Source of the DNA: an uncultured Bacteroides sp.
GTDB taxonomy: Bacteria; Bacteroidota; Bacteroidia; Bacteroidales; Bacteroidaceae
DNA length: 26,624 nt
Assembly (NCBI RefSeq): GCF_902491285.1
Contig: NZ_CABUHK010000073.1
Location: 1 to 26,624, forward strand
Reading direction: 5' to 3'
Position numbers and translations under genes: made by a program. Below the pieces are notes generated by a model. The model ran no database searches, had not been told where the DNA came from, and saw nothing but the letters and a program-made list of their open reading frames with translations. This document shows positions 1-7,783 of this stretch, in pieces; positions within the stretch are counted from its first letter, which is position 1, and each line of letters starts with the position of its first letter.

Positions 1-111
1 GGGATAAAACGACCTGCTACCATAGAGGAAACAACGATGAACAAGGGGATTCAAGATATTTATGAGGGTATGAGGGCAAAACTCAACAAAACTTTTTTCG
101 GGAAACACTAA
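1..111 (+). CDS. C-terminal end of an unrecognised protein (partial)
   Basis: Frame 1 is open from the window edge to a TAA at 109-111, giving 36 residues that end in NKTFFGKH. The segment is polar and basic, with no membrane segment or motif that I recognise. Its start lies outside the window, so family and function cannot be named. It converges on the minus-strand DUF2569 gene with only 40 bases between their stop codons, and I see no strong terminator hairpin in that gap. It could be a chance open frame, but the convergent layout and ordinary codon use favour a real gene end. Confidence 0.45.
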   Translation, partial: GIKRPATIEETTMNKGIQDIYEGMRAKLNKTFFGKH

Positions 112-151
112 ATTCAAGTTATAAGCCAAACAGTTGCTTGTTCAAATATGT

Positions 152-1159
152 CTATTTAAAACGCACGGAAGACATAAGAACATTCATTATATTTTCAGTT
201 TCCTCTGCTGTGGAATACAAAGAAGCAATGCATGCCTTACCCGTTTCAGGGCTGAACAATATAGAGAACTGCCAGATTAACGATGGACGAGTTTCATATT
301 TCACAGATTGCATACGCATAATGCTTCCATTTACCACTTCTTTATGTGTATCAAGAACTGAGAAATCGTAACCATCCAATTCTGCATCGCGCCATGACTC
401 AACACACTCTTTGAAATATTCTTCACCCGTATTAGTATCATAAACCCCAATCACGGTTCCCCATATGCTATCACCAATTGCAAAAGTATGATACACATTA
501 TCAAGCGTATCCGTCTTTTCACAAAGGGCATTTTCAGGTGCACGGAAAACAACAGTACCATCACTATACTCACCATATTCCAAAGATACATCCAGCGGTG
601 TAGAGACGCTACCCAAATAAACCAACAATAAAATCCCCCATAGAATTACAGGAGTTAATACTAAAGAGCCGACTATATACTTATCTCTGCCTAAAATTTT
701 CCGTTCTTCTTTGGGAAACAAATCCGAAACTTGTTCTGACAAACAAAGATAGACAAACCAAATAACCCCCAAAATCAAAGCTCGTACAATCTGTGAAAGA
801 CTTCCTAAGCCATAATCATCATAATCACCCCCTAACAATTGTAAGACATTGGAAAGGAAAATCACGACCAGATAACTTTTCCCTAAGAAAACCGCATTCG
901 AACGTTTATGAAGAAAAGCTAGTATAGTATAAATAGCCAATCCGGCAATTCCCAAAGTGTAAGCAATATCAATTAATGCTATAAAGTAGGTAAAGAAAGC
1001 CCCTAGCCCCGTATCATAAGCATCTAAGGAAAAACTAGCAATCGAAACAACAACAGTTATTGCTGCACCGAAACCTACAACAAAAAGAAAAAATGAAAGC
1101 CAGCCATGAACTTGCATGTCTTTTTGCGGTGTCAAAGGAGTAAGATTTTGTGTATTCAT
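152..1159 (-). CDS. DUF2569-type integral membrane protein
   Basis: A 335-residue protein. The N-terminal half (about residues 17-185) holds five hydrophobic segments. It opens with VHGWLSFFLF, a start typical of DUF2569 proteins, whose function is unknown. After the last membrane segment (about 165-185) comes a roughly 150-residue soluble C-terminal part, probably outside the cytoplasm, with no motif that I recognise. The start ATG at 1159 lies 22 bases after the stop of the clostripain-like gene on the same strand, so the two are probably co-transcribed. The family call rests on the N-terminal membrane region; the C-terminal domain is unassigned. Confidence 0.7.
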   Translation of the reverse strand: MNTQNLTPLTPQKDMQVHGWLSFFLFVVGFGAAITVVVSIASFSLDAYDTGLGAFFTYFIALIDIAYTLGIAGLAIYTILAFLHKRSNAVFLGKSYLVVIFLSNVLQLLGGDYDDYGLGSLSQIVRALILGVIWFVYLCLSEQVSDLFPKEERKILGRDKYIVGSLVLTPVILWGILLLVYLGSVSTPLDVSLEYGEYSDGTVVFRAPENALCEKTDTLDNVYHTFAIGDSIWGTVIGVYDTNTGEEYFKECVESWRDAELDGYDFSVLDTHKEVVNGSIMRMQSVKYETRPSLIWQFSILFSPETGKACIASLYSTAEETENIMNVLMSSVRFK

Positions 1160-1181
1160 TGTTATATAGTCTTCAATTCAG

Positions 1182-2384
1182 TTACCAACCTGTTTCATTC
1201 CATCCGGCAGCGGAGTACCATTGCAACGACTGGCGATAAAAAGGATTCACCGCTTTCTCATTGGACGCACGAAATATATAAGTAGAAAGTCCGGCAGCAC
1301 CACTCATAGAAAAGCTGCCAACATAGCTTGAATAATTATTTGGAGTCGTTTTCCAATAAGGAACAGCAGCGTCATAAGCAGATTTCCAAGCAGCATATTC
1401 ATCAGATTCACTGCCTAAAGAACGTATTAGTCCATCAAAATCATAGTAATATCTAGTAGAATACCGGCAATCATAACAAAGTATATTTGATACAGCTATC
1501 GGTTGCTTGTCTTTAATATATTTCGGAATAATTTCATAAGTACTATTAGCCAACTGCTCCAACATGGAAGTATTGACAACAGAAACCGAGACTCCTGCAG
1601 TCCAAGGGTCGCCCAACTCCCAATCACGTGGCAAATCTCCGGTATAAAGATTCTCATCCGCATAAAATTCAAAATAAGCCTTTCCGATTCCCACCGCAGT
1701 TGCCGTGCTAGAAAGCATAGCCGGAATTACTTTTTGGTAAGGCGCGCCCGGCGCCGGTATCTCTGTCGGAGAACCTATAATATAATTTGCATACTCTTTC
1801 AACTCATAAAGAACTTCAACTGATTGCATAAAACATGCATCGAAAAGAATAAAATCTAAACGAGGAGCAACAGACAACACCTCACGTAAATCAGAAATAT
1901 TCATCCTATAATCTTTTCCGCCCGTATCTTGTCCCCACCAGCGGGTTTTAGGATTTTCATATTCAAGCCAACCTTCTCCATGAGACCACAAAACCATCCC
2001 ATAACTTTGAGCAGGATATTCTGAAAACGCTGTATTTATAACTTCCTTCATATTAGAAACATCCACAGAATTTCGTCCTTCATATGCAGCAATCACATCT
2101 TGCACAACATTACCTTTTTTGTCCTTTTTCAGCCTGACCAATTTCGGGGTTGAACTATTATCAATATAAACCAATAAATTATAGGATTTATCGTCTACAC
2201 ACTGCATGCCTTCAATCATCTCAGCCATATCCTCTGTTGCAAAAGCGCGAAGAGTATTATCACCTGCTATATAAACCAAAACCGTACGCAACTGCTCCCC
2301 TCTTTTCTCATCTTCATCATTATTACAAGCAGATAAAAAAGCTACCAGACATACAAACAGCGATAATATTTTAATATTTTTCAT
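1182..2384 (-). CDS. Clostripain-like (family C11) cysteine peptidase, lipoprotein
   Basis: I chose the ATG at 2384, giving 400 residues, because it begins a lipoprotein signal peptide (MKNIKILSLF) with lipobox LSAC and lipidation Cys20. A start 48 bases upstream would put a non-signal stretch in front. The catalytic pair of C11 peptidases is visible: His135 in LWSHGEGW and Cys184 in FDACFMQ. Known C11 enzymes cut after Arg or Lys and often activate themselves by internal cleavage. The lipid anchor suggests action on the outer membrane or in the periplasm. The DUF2569 membrane protein follows 22 bases downstream. Substrate cannot be read from the sequence. Confidence 0.88.
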   Translation of the reverse strand: MKNIKILSLFVCLVAFLSACNNDEDEKRGEQLRTVLVYIAGDNTLRAFATEDMAEMIEGMQCVDDKSYNLLVYIDNSSTPKLVRLKKDKKGNVVQDVIAAYEGRNSVDVSNMKEVINTAFSEYPAQSYGMVLWSHGEGWLEYENPKTRWWGQDTGGKDYRMNISDLREVLSVAPRLDFILFDACFMQSVEVLYELKEYANYIIGSPTEIPAPGAPYQKVIPAMLSSTATAVGIGKAYFEFYADENLYTGDLPRDWELGDPWTAGVSVSVVNTSMLEQLANSTYEIIPKYIKDKQPIAVSNILCYDCRYSTRYYYDFDGLIRSLGSESDEYAAWKSAYDAAVPYWKTTPNNYSSYVGSFSMSGAAGLSTYIFRASNEKAVNPFYRQSLQWYSAAGWNETGW

Positions 2385-2406
2385 AATATCTTCATGTTTA
2401 ACGTGA

Positions 2407-2414
2407 CAAAGATA
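2407..2414 (-). promoter_or_regulatory. Candidate -7 promoter element for the clostripain-like gene
   Basis: On the minus strand this reads TATCTTTG, a full match to the Bacteroides -7 consensus TAnnTTTG, 23 bases before the ATG at 2384. A TTTG occurs upstream, but at 15 bases rather than about 20, inside the upstream gene's terminator. The -33 element is therefore weak or absent. Confidence 0.45.
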
Positions 2415-2418
2415 AAAA

Positions 2419-2446
2419 ATAAGAGATGCCAAACTGCATCTCTTAT
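2419..2446 (-). terminator. Intrinsic terminator of the small secreted-protein gene
   Basis: A perfect 11-bp stem (ATAAGAGATGC / GCATCTCTTAT) encloses a 6-base loop. On the minus strand it is followed by TTTTTTATC. It lies 20 bases after the stop of the 2466-2867 gene. Confidence 0.85.
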
Positions 2447-2465
2447 CATATTAACAAATCAGTTA

Positions 2466-2867
2466 TTATTCTTCCGGTTTCGTAAAGCGGAACTTTTCAC
2501 CATCAATCCGCGATACCGTTATTCTATTGCTCCGCTTATATTTATTCAGGATTTTCGTTGCTTCCTTCTCCAGCTTCTTTTTGTTTTCGGAGAAGTAAAT
2601 CATACAAGTACTATTCTGCTGCAATTGATTATCTTCTAAGAAATTCTTCAACTGATAACTATATAATTCACGATGAGCCAAGAATCCTTCCTTGCTAACT
2701 TTTGCGCTGTCCAATATCTGAATGTCCGTAAAATAGACTACTGAATCAGTGAATGAAGCAGAGATTCCAAAAGCATAAACAGGTTTAGAATGGTCTTTTT
2801 TCAAGGAAAAAGCGGAGCACATGGTAAACACAAGTGCGATGGCAAATAGTATTTTTACGTATTTCAT
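2466..2867 (-). CDS. Small secreted protein of unknown function
   Basis: Using the ATG at 2867 gives 133 residues beginning with a signal peptide (MKYVKILFAIALVFTMCSA). The alternative start 33 bases upstream would add a non-signal leader. The mature part is polar, with a Lys/Glu-rich stretch (ENKKKLEKEATKILNK) and a basic C-terminus ending FRFTKPEE. I recognise no domain. A -7 element lies just upstream and a strong terminator just downstream, so it is probably its own transcription unit. The signal peptide and clean flanks make it a real gene; the function is unknown. Confidence 0.7.
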   Translation of the reverse strand: MKYVKILFAIALVFTMCSAFSLKKDHSKPVYAFGISASFTDSVVYFTDIQILDSAKVSKEGFLAHRELYSYQLKNFLEDNQLQQNSTCMIYFSENKKKLEKEATKILNKYKRSNRITVSRIDGEKFRFTKPEE

Positions 2868-2888
2868 ATCATATAATTTTAATTGTGG

Positions 2889-2896
2889 CAAAGGTA
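2889..2896 (-). promoter_or_regulatory. Candidate -7 promoter element for the small secreted-protein gene
   Basis: On the minus strand this is TACCTTTG, matching TAnnTTTG, 22 bases before the ATG at 2867. No clear TTTG is found about 20 bases further upstream. Confidence 0.4.
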
Positions 2897-2903
2897 ACAA
2901 AAA

Positions 2904-2919
2904 AGAGGAAACAACCTCT
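2904..2919 (-). terminator. Short terminator after the L,D-transpeptidase gene
   Basis: On the minus strand, AGAGG and CCTCT form a 5-bp stem with a 6-base loop, followed by a run of T. It lies 26 bases past the stop at 2945. The stem is short, so strength is uncertain. Confidence 0.5.
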
Positions 2920-2944
2920 ATTTATCTTGAAGAAATAGCATTTC

Positions 2945-3566
2945 TTAGTCATAGATCCATAACAGGACGGGCTTCTTTGCTGCCTTGAGCAATATATCCA
3001 CCTCTTTCATCACTTCATCGGAGATTACAGGACATCCCTGACTGATGCCCAACGGAAGATGCATCGGATAAACTTCCGTTTCAGGCATAGGAGAATAAGA
3101 ATGCAGGACAACAGTACGCTTGAAAGCATTATCATTTGTCGCTTCCAATCCATGCAACTTGTAATGTACATTGATCCCCCACTTGCTGTACGAACGTATC
3201 CCTACTTTATACTTCCCCAAAGAAGAGCAGTAACTCCCTTCCACATTGCTGAAAACAGGTTTGGAAACCGTACTGTTCTTACCGTATCCATGCGCACACA
3301 GACTGGCATATTTGATAGAATCCCCCCTTCATATCCCATACAAAGAACCGCCTTCTTCCCGAATGCAGGCTGAAATCTACCAGGAAGCAGTAGTTCGTAT
3401 TATATCCGTTTTTCGAACAATAAGCCTTTGCCGCCTGCGCTTTTTCACGCAAGCGCTGTTCGGTTTCAGCAGGTACGGCAGTTTTGGAGGCAGTACATCT
3501 CCCGTACGCCATCCACCCCACTCCCAGGAGAATAAAAACAGACAGGATTAAAATAAACTTCTTCAT
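2945..3566 (-). pseudogene. YkuD-type murein L,D-transpeptidase, frameshifted
   Basis: Two reading frames together make one protein of about 206 residues. The first (from ATG 3566) gives a hydrophobic N-terminal anchor or signal and the segment up to FFVWDMKG (about residue 80), then runs out of frame and stops near 3285. The second carries CAHGYGKNS, SLGKYKVG, the active-site His in VVLHSYSP and the catalytic Cys in SQGCPVIS, ending at 2945. This order fits the YkuD_2 L,D-transpeptidase family, which forms 3-3 crosslinks in peptidoglycan or attaches proteins to it. The frames meet at a run of six G on the coding strand (3322-3327). Five G would restore MKGDSIKYASLCAHG and one continuous frame. 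As written, the first-frame product lacks the whole active site. It could be a real mutation, a reversible homopolymer switch or a sequencing error. Confidence 0.82.
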
Positions 3567-3619
3567 ATAACCAGCATAGTATTAAGATAGAACCAACAGC
3601 GGACGGTTATCAAATAAAA

Positions 3620-3668
3620 AGTCGCATAAGTACATTCTTCCATAATGAAAAGTGCGACTTATGCGACT
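3620..3668 (-). terminator. Intrinsic terminator of rpoD
   Basis: A perfect 12-bp inverted repeat (AGTCGCATAAGT / ACTTATGCGACT) with a 25-base spacer. On the minus strand the stem is followed by TTTTTATTTG. It starts 36 bases after the rpoD stop. The loop is longer than usual. Confidence 0.75.
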
Positions 3669-3704
3669 CAAATTCTTTTTCTTTCAGAAACTGATATTTC
3701 TTAC

Positions 3705-4565
3705 TTATCCCAAGTAAGATTTGAGCAATTTACTACGATTACTTTGTCTAAGTCTTCTAATTGCTTTTTCTTTAATCTGACGAACGCGCTCACGTGTGAG
3801 GCCAAACTTATCGCCGATTTCTTCTAATGTCATTTCCTGTTGTCCGATACCAAAAAACATCTGAATGATTTCTTTTTCTCTATCGGTTAACGTAGAAAGA
3901 GCTCTATCAATTTCCCTCGCAAGAGACTCATTAACCAGAGAACGGTCCGCCATAGGCGAATCATCGTTCACCAACACATCCAGCAGGCTGTTGTCTTCTC
4001 CTTCCACAAAAGGCGCATCCACCGAAATATGACGGCCGGATACCTTCAGTGTATCAGAGATTTTATCAACAGGGATTTCCAGTTCGTCTGCCAACTCCTC
4101 GGGAGACGGACGCCGCTCGTTTTCCTGTTCGAACTTCGAGAAGGCTTTGCTGATTTTATTCAGCGAACCTACCTGGTTCAACGGGAGACGAACAATACGC
4201 GATTGCTCTGCCAATGCTTGCAGAATAGACTGACGAATCCACCATACAGCGTAGCTGATAAACTTGAATCCACGTGTTTCATCAAACTTTTCGGCAGCCT
4301 TTATCAGTCCTAAATTGCCTTCATTAATCAAGTCAGGCAAACTCAAACCCTGGTTCTGGTACTGTTTGGCCACAGATACGACGAAACGAAGATTGGCACG
4401 TGTCAGTTTTTCCAATGCCACACGGTCACCCTTACGAATGCGTTGAGCGAGTTCTACTTCTTCCTCGACAGTAATCAGGTCTTCACGGCCGATTTCCTGC
4501 AAATACTTGTCAAGAGAAGCGCTCTCTCTGTTAGTGATACTTTTGGTAATCTTTAGTTGTCTCAT
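3705..4565 (-). CDS. rpoD: RNA polymerase primary sigma factor (sigma-70, Bacteroidetes type)
   Basis: A 286-residue sigma-70 protein beginning directly with region 1.2 ([12 protein letters not shown], about residues 17-28) and lacking region 1.1, as is usual for the Bacteroidetes housekeeping sigma. Region 2 holds the core-binding and -10 reading helices ([15 protein letters not shown] and [13 protein letters not shown]). Region 3 covers about residues 130-210. Region 4 ends with [19 protein letters not shown], the -35-reading helix-turn-helix. It directs core RNA polymerase to promoters with the TTTG / TAnnTTTG pattern. The gene stands alone, with its own promoter and terminator. Confidence 0.97.
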   Translation of the reverse strand: MRQLKITKSITNRESASLDKYLQEIGREDLITVEEEVELAQRIRKGDRVALEKLTRANLRFVVSVAKQYQNQGLSLPDLINEGNLGLIKAAEKFDETRGFKFISYAVWWIRQSILQALAEQSRIVRLPLNQVGSLNKISKAFSKFEQENERRPSPEELADELEIPVDKISDTLKVSGRHISVDAPFVEGEDNSLLDVLVNDDSPMADRSLVNESLAREIDRALSTLTDREKEIIQMFFGIGQQEMTLEEIGDKFGLTRERVRQIKEKAIRRLRQSNRSKLLKSYLG

Positions 4566-4588
4566 TCTTTAAAAACAGATTTGGAGTG

Positions 4589-4622
4589 CAAAGTTACGAC
4601 AAATAATTTGTTAACATACAAA
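4589..4622 (-). promoter_or_regulatory. Predicted rpoD promoter
   Basis: On the minus strand, TTTG (4619-4622), 22 bases, then TAACTTTG (4589-4596), matching the Bacteroides -33/-7 pattern with slightly wide spacing. The -7 box is 23 bases before the rpoD ATG. Confidence 0.6.
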
Positions 4623-4667
4623 ATTAAGTAACTTTTACACTAAATTTTTCTACTAATAAAACAAAAA

Positions 4668-4697
4668 GAGATGCCGACAAGTTGTCTATCGGCATCC
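4668..4697. terminator. Terminator downstream of the HtrA protease gene
   Basis: The 8-bp stem GATGCCGA (4670-4677) / TCGGCATC (4689-4696) is flanked by A5 on the left and T5 on the right, so it can end transcripts from either side. The one that needs it is the minus-strand htrA gene, which stops at 4748. Confidence 0.78.
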
Positions 4698-4747
4698 TTT
4701 TTCTAATTCATTAGCTTATCCCGTATCTTGTTACCTTATTTTATACC

Positions 4748-6283
4748 TTATTCCTGAGTCAAATCAACTGCAAAGTATCCACGTTTACCGGAAGGGAATA
4801 CACCTGTCAGGAACAATACCTGATTGGGTGACTTAACGGCAGCTTTCATTACTTCTTCAAGGTCGCTGACTTTACGCATCGGCTGGTCGTTAGCTTTCAG
4901 GATGATGAATCCTTTGCGAACGCCTGCATCCGACATCTTACCGGAGGAAACTCCCGTCACTTGCAGACCGTAGCCCAAATTCAATTGTTTTTTCAAATCA
5001 TCCGGCAACTCTTTGAAAGCAGCTCCCAGGATTTCCATACCTGCGTCCTTCACAATCTTGGTAGTACCCTGTTCGTTCTTCAACGTTACTTCAACGGTCT
5101 TTTCCTTCTTGTCACGCATCAGTTTGACTTTCACTTTGTCACCGGGACGATGTTTAGCGAGTGCTTCCTGCAAGTCAGCCATATTAGATACTTTCTTATT
5201 ATCCACACCGATAATTACGTCATCCACTTTGATATCAGCTCCTGCAGCAGAACCATTCTCTACGATTTCAGAAACCCATACTCCTTCTACAACACCCAGT
5301 TCTTTAGCTTTATCTGCCAGTGTCTTACCGGATTTATCAATCGGTTGACGGTCGTCCATCAAACTGCTACCGATAGAACCGCCACGGATACCGAGCAACG
5401 CACGCTGTACAGTTCCATATTGTTTCAAGTCGGCAATGACTTTCGTCATAATGCTGGTCGGGATAGCAAAACCATACCCTGCATATGCCCCTGTCGGAGA
5501 AGAAAGCACAGAGTTGATACCTACCAGTTCACCTCTGGCATTGACCAATGCGCCACCACTGTTACCCTGGTTGATAGCAGCATCCGTCTGGATGAAAGAC
5601 TCTATACCACCATTATATACTCCCAACGAACGGGCTTTTGCACTTACGATACCGGCAGTTACAGTAGAATTCAGATTGAACGGGTTACCTACTGCCAATA
5701 CCCACTCTCCTACTTTCAACGCTTCGGAGTCTCCGACCGGAATAGTCGGGAAATCATCCCCTTCAATTTTCACCAATGCAAGGTCAGTGCTGGGGTCGGT
5801 ACCAATCACACGTCCTTTAAATTCACGGTTGTCATTCAGCTTCACACTGATTTCATCCGCACCTTCGATTACGTGGTTGTTCGTTACGATATAACCATCT
5901 TTTGAGATAATCACTCCCGAACCAAAACCAACACGGGGCTGAGATTGTACCTGACGCTGCTGTCCGCGTCCATCACCAAAGAAGAAATCAAAAATGTCCG
6001 GCGCTTGCTGAACCGTTCTTGTTTTAGCTTCTTGAGTAGACCTTATATGTACAACAGCATGAAGCGAATTTTCCGCAGCTTGAGTCAAATCGACAGGTTG
6101 GGCGTTTACCGCGTCAAAAGCAGCCAATTTGACATTGGGATTCTGCTTGAACATCTCATTAAAAGATGTCTCTGTAGCAGCCTCGTTAGATTGCAACAAT
6201 TTGTAAGTTGTCAATCCTGCAACTCCTGAGCTAAGAAGAACGATAGCTCCTACTCCCAGAATGTTCTTTGTTGTCTGTTTCAT
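4748..6283 (-). CDS. HtrA/DegP family periplasmic serine protease
   Basis: A 511-residue protein with an N-terminal membrane or signal segment (about residues 8-28), a trypsin-like domain (about 65-275) and two PDZ domains (about 285-395 and 410-500). The catalytic triad is His137 in TNNHVIEG, Asp167 in STDLALVK and Ser242 in QGNSGGAL. A glycine-, glutamine- and phenylalanine-rich stretch at about 95-115 sits where the regulatory LA loop lies in DegP. The family degrades or refolds misfolded envelope proteins. Downstream is a strong terminator; upstream is a hairpin region and the remains of the epimerase gene. I avoid choosing between degP and degQ because orthology cannot be settled by eye. 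Confidence 0.95.
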   Translation of the reverse strand: MKQTTKNILGVGAIVLLSSGVAGLTTYKLLQSNEAATETSFNEMFKQNPNVKLAAFDAVNAQPVDLTQAAENSLHAVVHIRSTQEAKTRTVQQAPDIFDFFFGDGRGQQRQVQSQPRVGFGSGVIISKDGYIVTNNHVIEGADEISVKLNDNREFKGRVIGTDPSTDLALVKIEGDDFPTIPVGDSEALKVGEWVLAVGNPFNLNSTVTAGIVSAKARSLGVYNGGIESFIQTDAAINQGNSGGALVNARGELVGINSVLSSPTGAYAGYGFAIPTSIMTKVIADLKQYGTVQRALLGIRGGSIGSSLMDDRQPIDKSGKTLADKAKELGVVEGVWVSEIVENGSAAGADIKVDDVIIGVDNKKVSNMADLQEALAKHRPGDKVKVKLMRDKKEKTVEVTLKNEQGTTKIVKDAGMEILGAAFKELPDDLKKQLNLGYGLQVTGVSSGKMSDAGVRKGFIILKANDQPMRKVSDLEEVMKAAVKSPNQVLFLTGVFPSGKRGYFAVDLTQE

Positions 6284-6425
6284 GATTTATAATTCTTTAA
6301 AATGTTAATATTCGACATTGTTTTAACTTTTACGACGTTAAAATAATAACAAATATCGTTCACTTATTCTACTTGTCACACTTTTTTGTCCTCTTTTAAC
6401 AGAGAATATTTAGGGCTTAACAGCG

Positions 6426-6477
6426 GTTAACGACAACAACTGACAAATTTACATTCGTTGTATGTCAGTTGTCATTA
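6426..6477. repeat. Long imperfect inverted repeat upstream of the HtrA gene
   Basis: A perfect 10-bp repeat (ACAACTGACA 6436-6445 / TGTCAGTTGT 6463-6472) extends outward through a 3-base bulge to GTTAA / TTAAC. No T run follows on either strand, so it does not look like a standard terminator. It lies 143 bases upstream of the htrA ATG and 26 bases after the epimerase remnant's stop. It could be a binding site, an RNA hairpin in the htrA leader, or a Rho-type end of the operon upstream. Confidence 0.55.
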
Positions 6478-6502
6478 ACACTCTGACATTCATTCAGTAA
6501 GA

Positions 6503-6666
6503 CTATATTTTCATGACACCTATTCCGGGTAAATCATTCAGGGTGACTTTTCCCTTCACTACCTCTACCCCTCTAAAGCGGTCGTTAGAGATAAGCAGGT
6601 TGCCGTTCAGGTCGGCAGAATGCCTCAACTTCAGTTCATACGGGAAAAATCTCTTCTGTTTTGCAT
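6503..6666 (-). pseudogene. Dipeptide (L-Ala-D/L-Glu) epimerase remnant, internal deletion
   Basis: Starting at an ATG at 6666, 33 bases after the NlpC gene's stop, the minus strand reads MQNRRDFSRMN and then stops. NRRDF is the kind of N-terminal twin-arginine-like motif that starts exported Bacteroides enzymes. In another frame, from about 6635 to the TAG at 6503, it reads an enolase-superfamily C-terminus including SADLNGNLLISNDRF, VVKGKVTLND and LPGIGV. These fit the first few and last roughly 45 codons of a dipeptide epimerase, joined out of frame near 6635-6650, with about 1 kb missing. In Bacteroides thetaiotaomicron, as I recall, an intact epimerase gene sits at this position between htrA and the NlpC gene. 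The family turns L-Ala-D-Glu from murein into L-Ala-L-Glu. No working product is possible here. Confidence 0.72.
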
Positions 6667-6698
6667 GTTTTCAAAGTTATGGTAAGACGATAAAAGGA

Positions 6699-7685
6699 TT
6701 ATTGCGGCAGATAATAAGGATTACGTTCCGTAGTATTCATACCTTTCTCCTTATTTATATATGGTAAGAAGCGGACAGCAAAAAGCAGGCGTCCCGTATT
6801 AAATCCATCGTAATTCTTATCGGCAGGCTCGAAACTGCTGATATGCACATCACCCAAAGCATGAATAAACCGCTTGTCTCCGAGATAGATGCCCACATGA
6901 GAAATTCCCTCCTTTCGCCCGGCAGTTGCTTTCCGACCGAAAAACACCAAATCTCCGCGCTGCACATTGGAGAAATCGGGCGCTATCTCGATACGCTCCC
7001 CCACATATGCTTGTTGCGATGCATCTCTCGGAATGATAATATCGTGCATAAAAAGCACCGTCCGAACCAAGCCGCTGCAATCCACCCCTTTCGAAGAAGT
7101 ACCCGCCCAAAGATAAGGGAATCCCATCATAGTATATGCCGTCCCAATAATACTTTCAACGTCCTGTTTCAGTGACGCTCTCCATTTGCTTTCAGGTTGC
7201 GAGATAGATTTGGGGATATAGGCTTGCCGGCCGTCCGGATAAGACACTTTATAGAAATGCCCTTTATTTCCTTCCCACTTCAAGCGATTGCCTGCTACCA
7301 CATCGGAGACTGTCTGCGATTTCCCGTCCGGTTTCTCGTAAGTGAATCCATGATGCGAAGTGACCACAATCTTTTCGGCACGGTTCCATTCATTATATTG
7401 TTCTTTAGACATAGGGGTGATTACCATACGGTGTACCCATCCGGTATAATCGTCCGGTGTCTGAATCTCGTACCAACCGGTATATTGAAGCACCTTGACC
7501 GGCATTCCTAATAATGCCTGCGTACTCATGCCGGAGGTAAACTTACCTTCTTCGCGCATATTGCAAACAGAAATATGTACTACCCCATAAGCGGAATCAG
7601 CAGGCATGGGACGTATTTCCTGAGCTTTCAGCCCCATTGCGGCCATCACCAGAAAACAGCAGAAAAAGAGGATATTTTTCTTCAT
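6699..7685 (-). CDS. SH3-NlpC/P60 murein peptide hydrolase, secreted
   Basis: The ATG at 7685 gives 328 residues with a signal peptide (MKKNILFFCCFLVMAAMGLKA, cleaved near residue 21). Two SH3-like regions follow (about 30-90 and 100-160), then an NlpC/P60 domain (about 172-310). Active-site residues are Cys203 in GVDCSGLV and His263 in GISHVGIY, with His275 in FIHALGD as the likely third member. Enzymes of this type cut between D-Glu (or iso-Gln) and the diamino acid of murein peptides, releasing L-Ala-D-Glu. The next gene downstream was the epimerase that would use that dipeptide; it is now a remnant. A -7 element lies 22 bases upstream, divergent from rnpB. Confidence 0.92.
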   Translation of the reverse strand: MKKNILFFCCFLVMAAMGLKAQEIRPMPADSAYGVVHISVCNMREEGKFTSGMSTQALLGMPVKVLQYTGWYEIQTPDDYTGWVHRMVITPMSKEQYNEWNRAEKIVVTSHHGFTYEKPDGKSQTVSDVVAGNRLKWEGNKGHFYKVSYPDGRQAYIPKSISQPESKWRASLKQDVESIIGTAYTMMGFPYLWAGTSSKGVDCSGLVRTVLFMHDIIIPRDASQQAYVGERIEIAPDFSNVQRGDLVFFGRKATAGRKEGISHVGIYLGDKRFIHALGDVHISSFEPADKNYDGFNTGRLLFAVRFLPYINKEKGMNTTERNPYYLPQ

Positions 7686-7706
7686 CGAATCACGTTTTAT
7701 AGATAG

Positions 7707-7714
7707 CAAAGGTA
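7707..7714 (-). promoter_or_regulatory. Candidate -7 element for the NlpC/P60 gene
   Basis: On the minus strand this is TACCTTTG, matching TAnnTTTG, 22 bases before the ATG at 7685. No TTTG is seen at the expected -33 spacing. Confidence 0.42.
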
Positions 7715-7741
7715 GAAATTATTTCTATTTGTGACACTTTC

Positions 7742-7774
7742 TTTGGCGAAAACAAAATAAATGACGTACTTTTG
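7742..7774 (+). promoter_or_regulatory. rnpB promoter
   Basis: TTTG (7742-7745), 21 bases, TACTTTTG (7767-7774): a full match to the Bacteroides -33/-7 consensus. A start about 6-10 bases downstream coincides with the 5' end of RNase P RNA. Confidence 0.85.
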
Positions 7775-7783
7775 CAGTCTAAA

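Noticed and set aside
2419..2446. Strong hairpin as a regulatory operator for the clostripain-like gene
   Set aside because: The T run on the minus strand and its place right after a stop codon make it a terminator of the upstream gene.
3322..3327. Programmed -1 ribosomal frameshift in the transpeptidase gene
   Set aside because: Restoring the second frame needs one base skipped, not a -1 slip, and no stimulatory structure is evident.
4961..5905. Long plus-strand open frame of 314 codons inside htrA
   Set aside because: It is fully antisense to a well-conserved protease with an intact catalytic triad, and its composition looks like a shadow frame.
6513..6767. Plus-strand open frame of 84 codons
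   Set aside because: It is antisense to the epimerase remnant and to the end of the NlpC gene; the minus strand carries the recognisable protein sequence.
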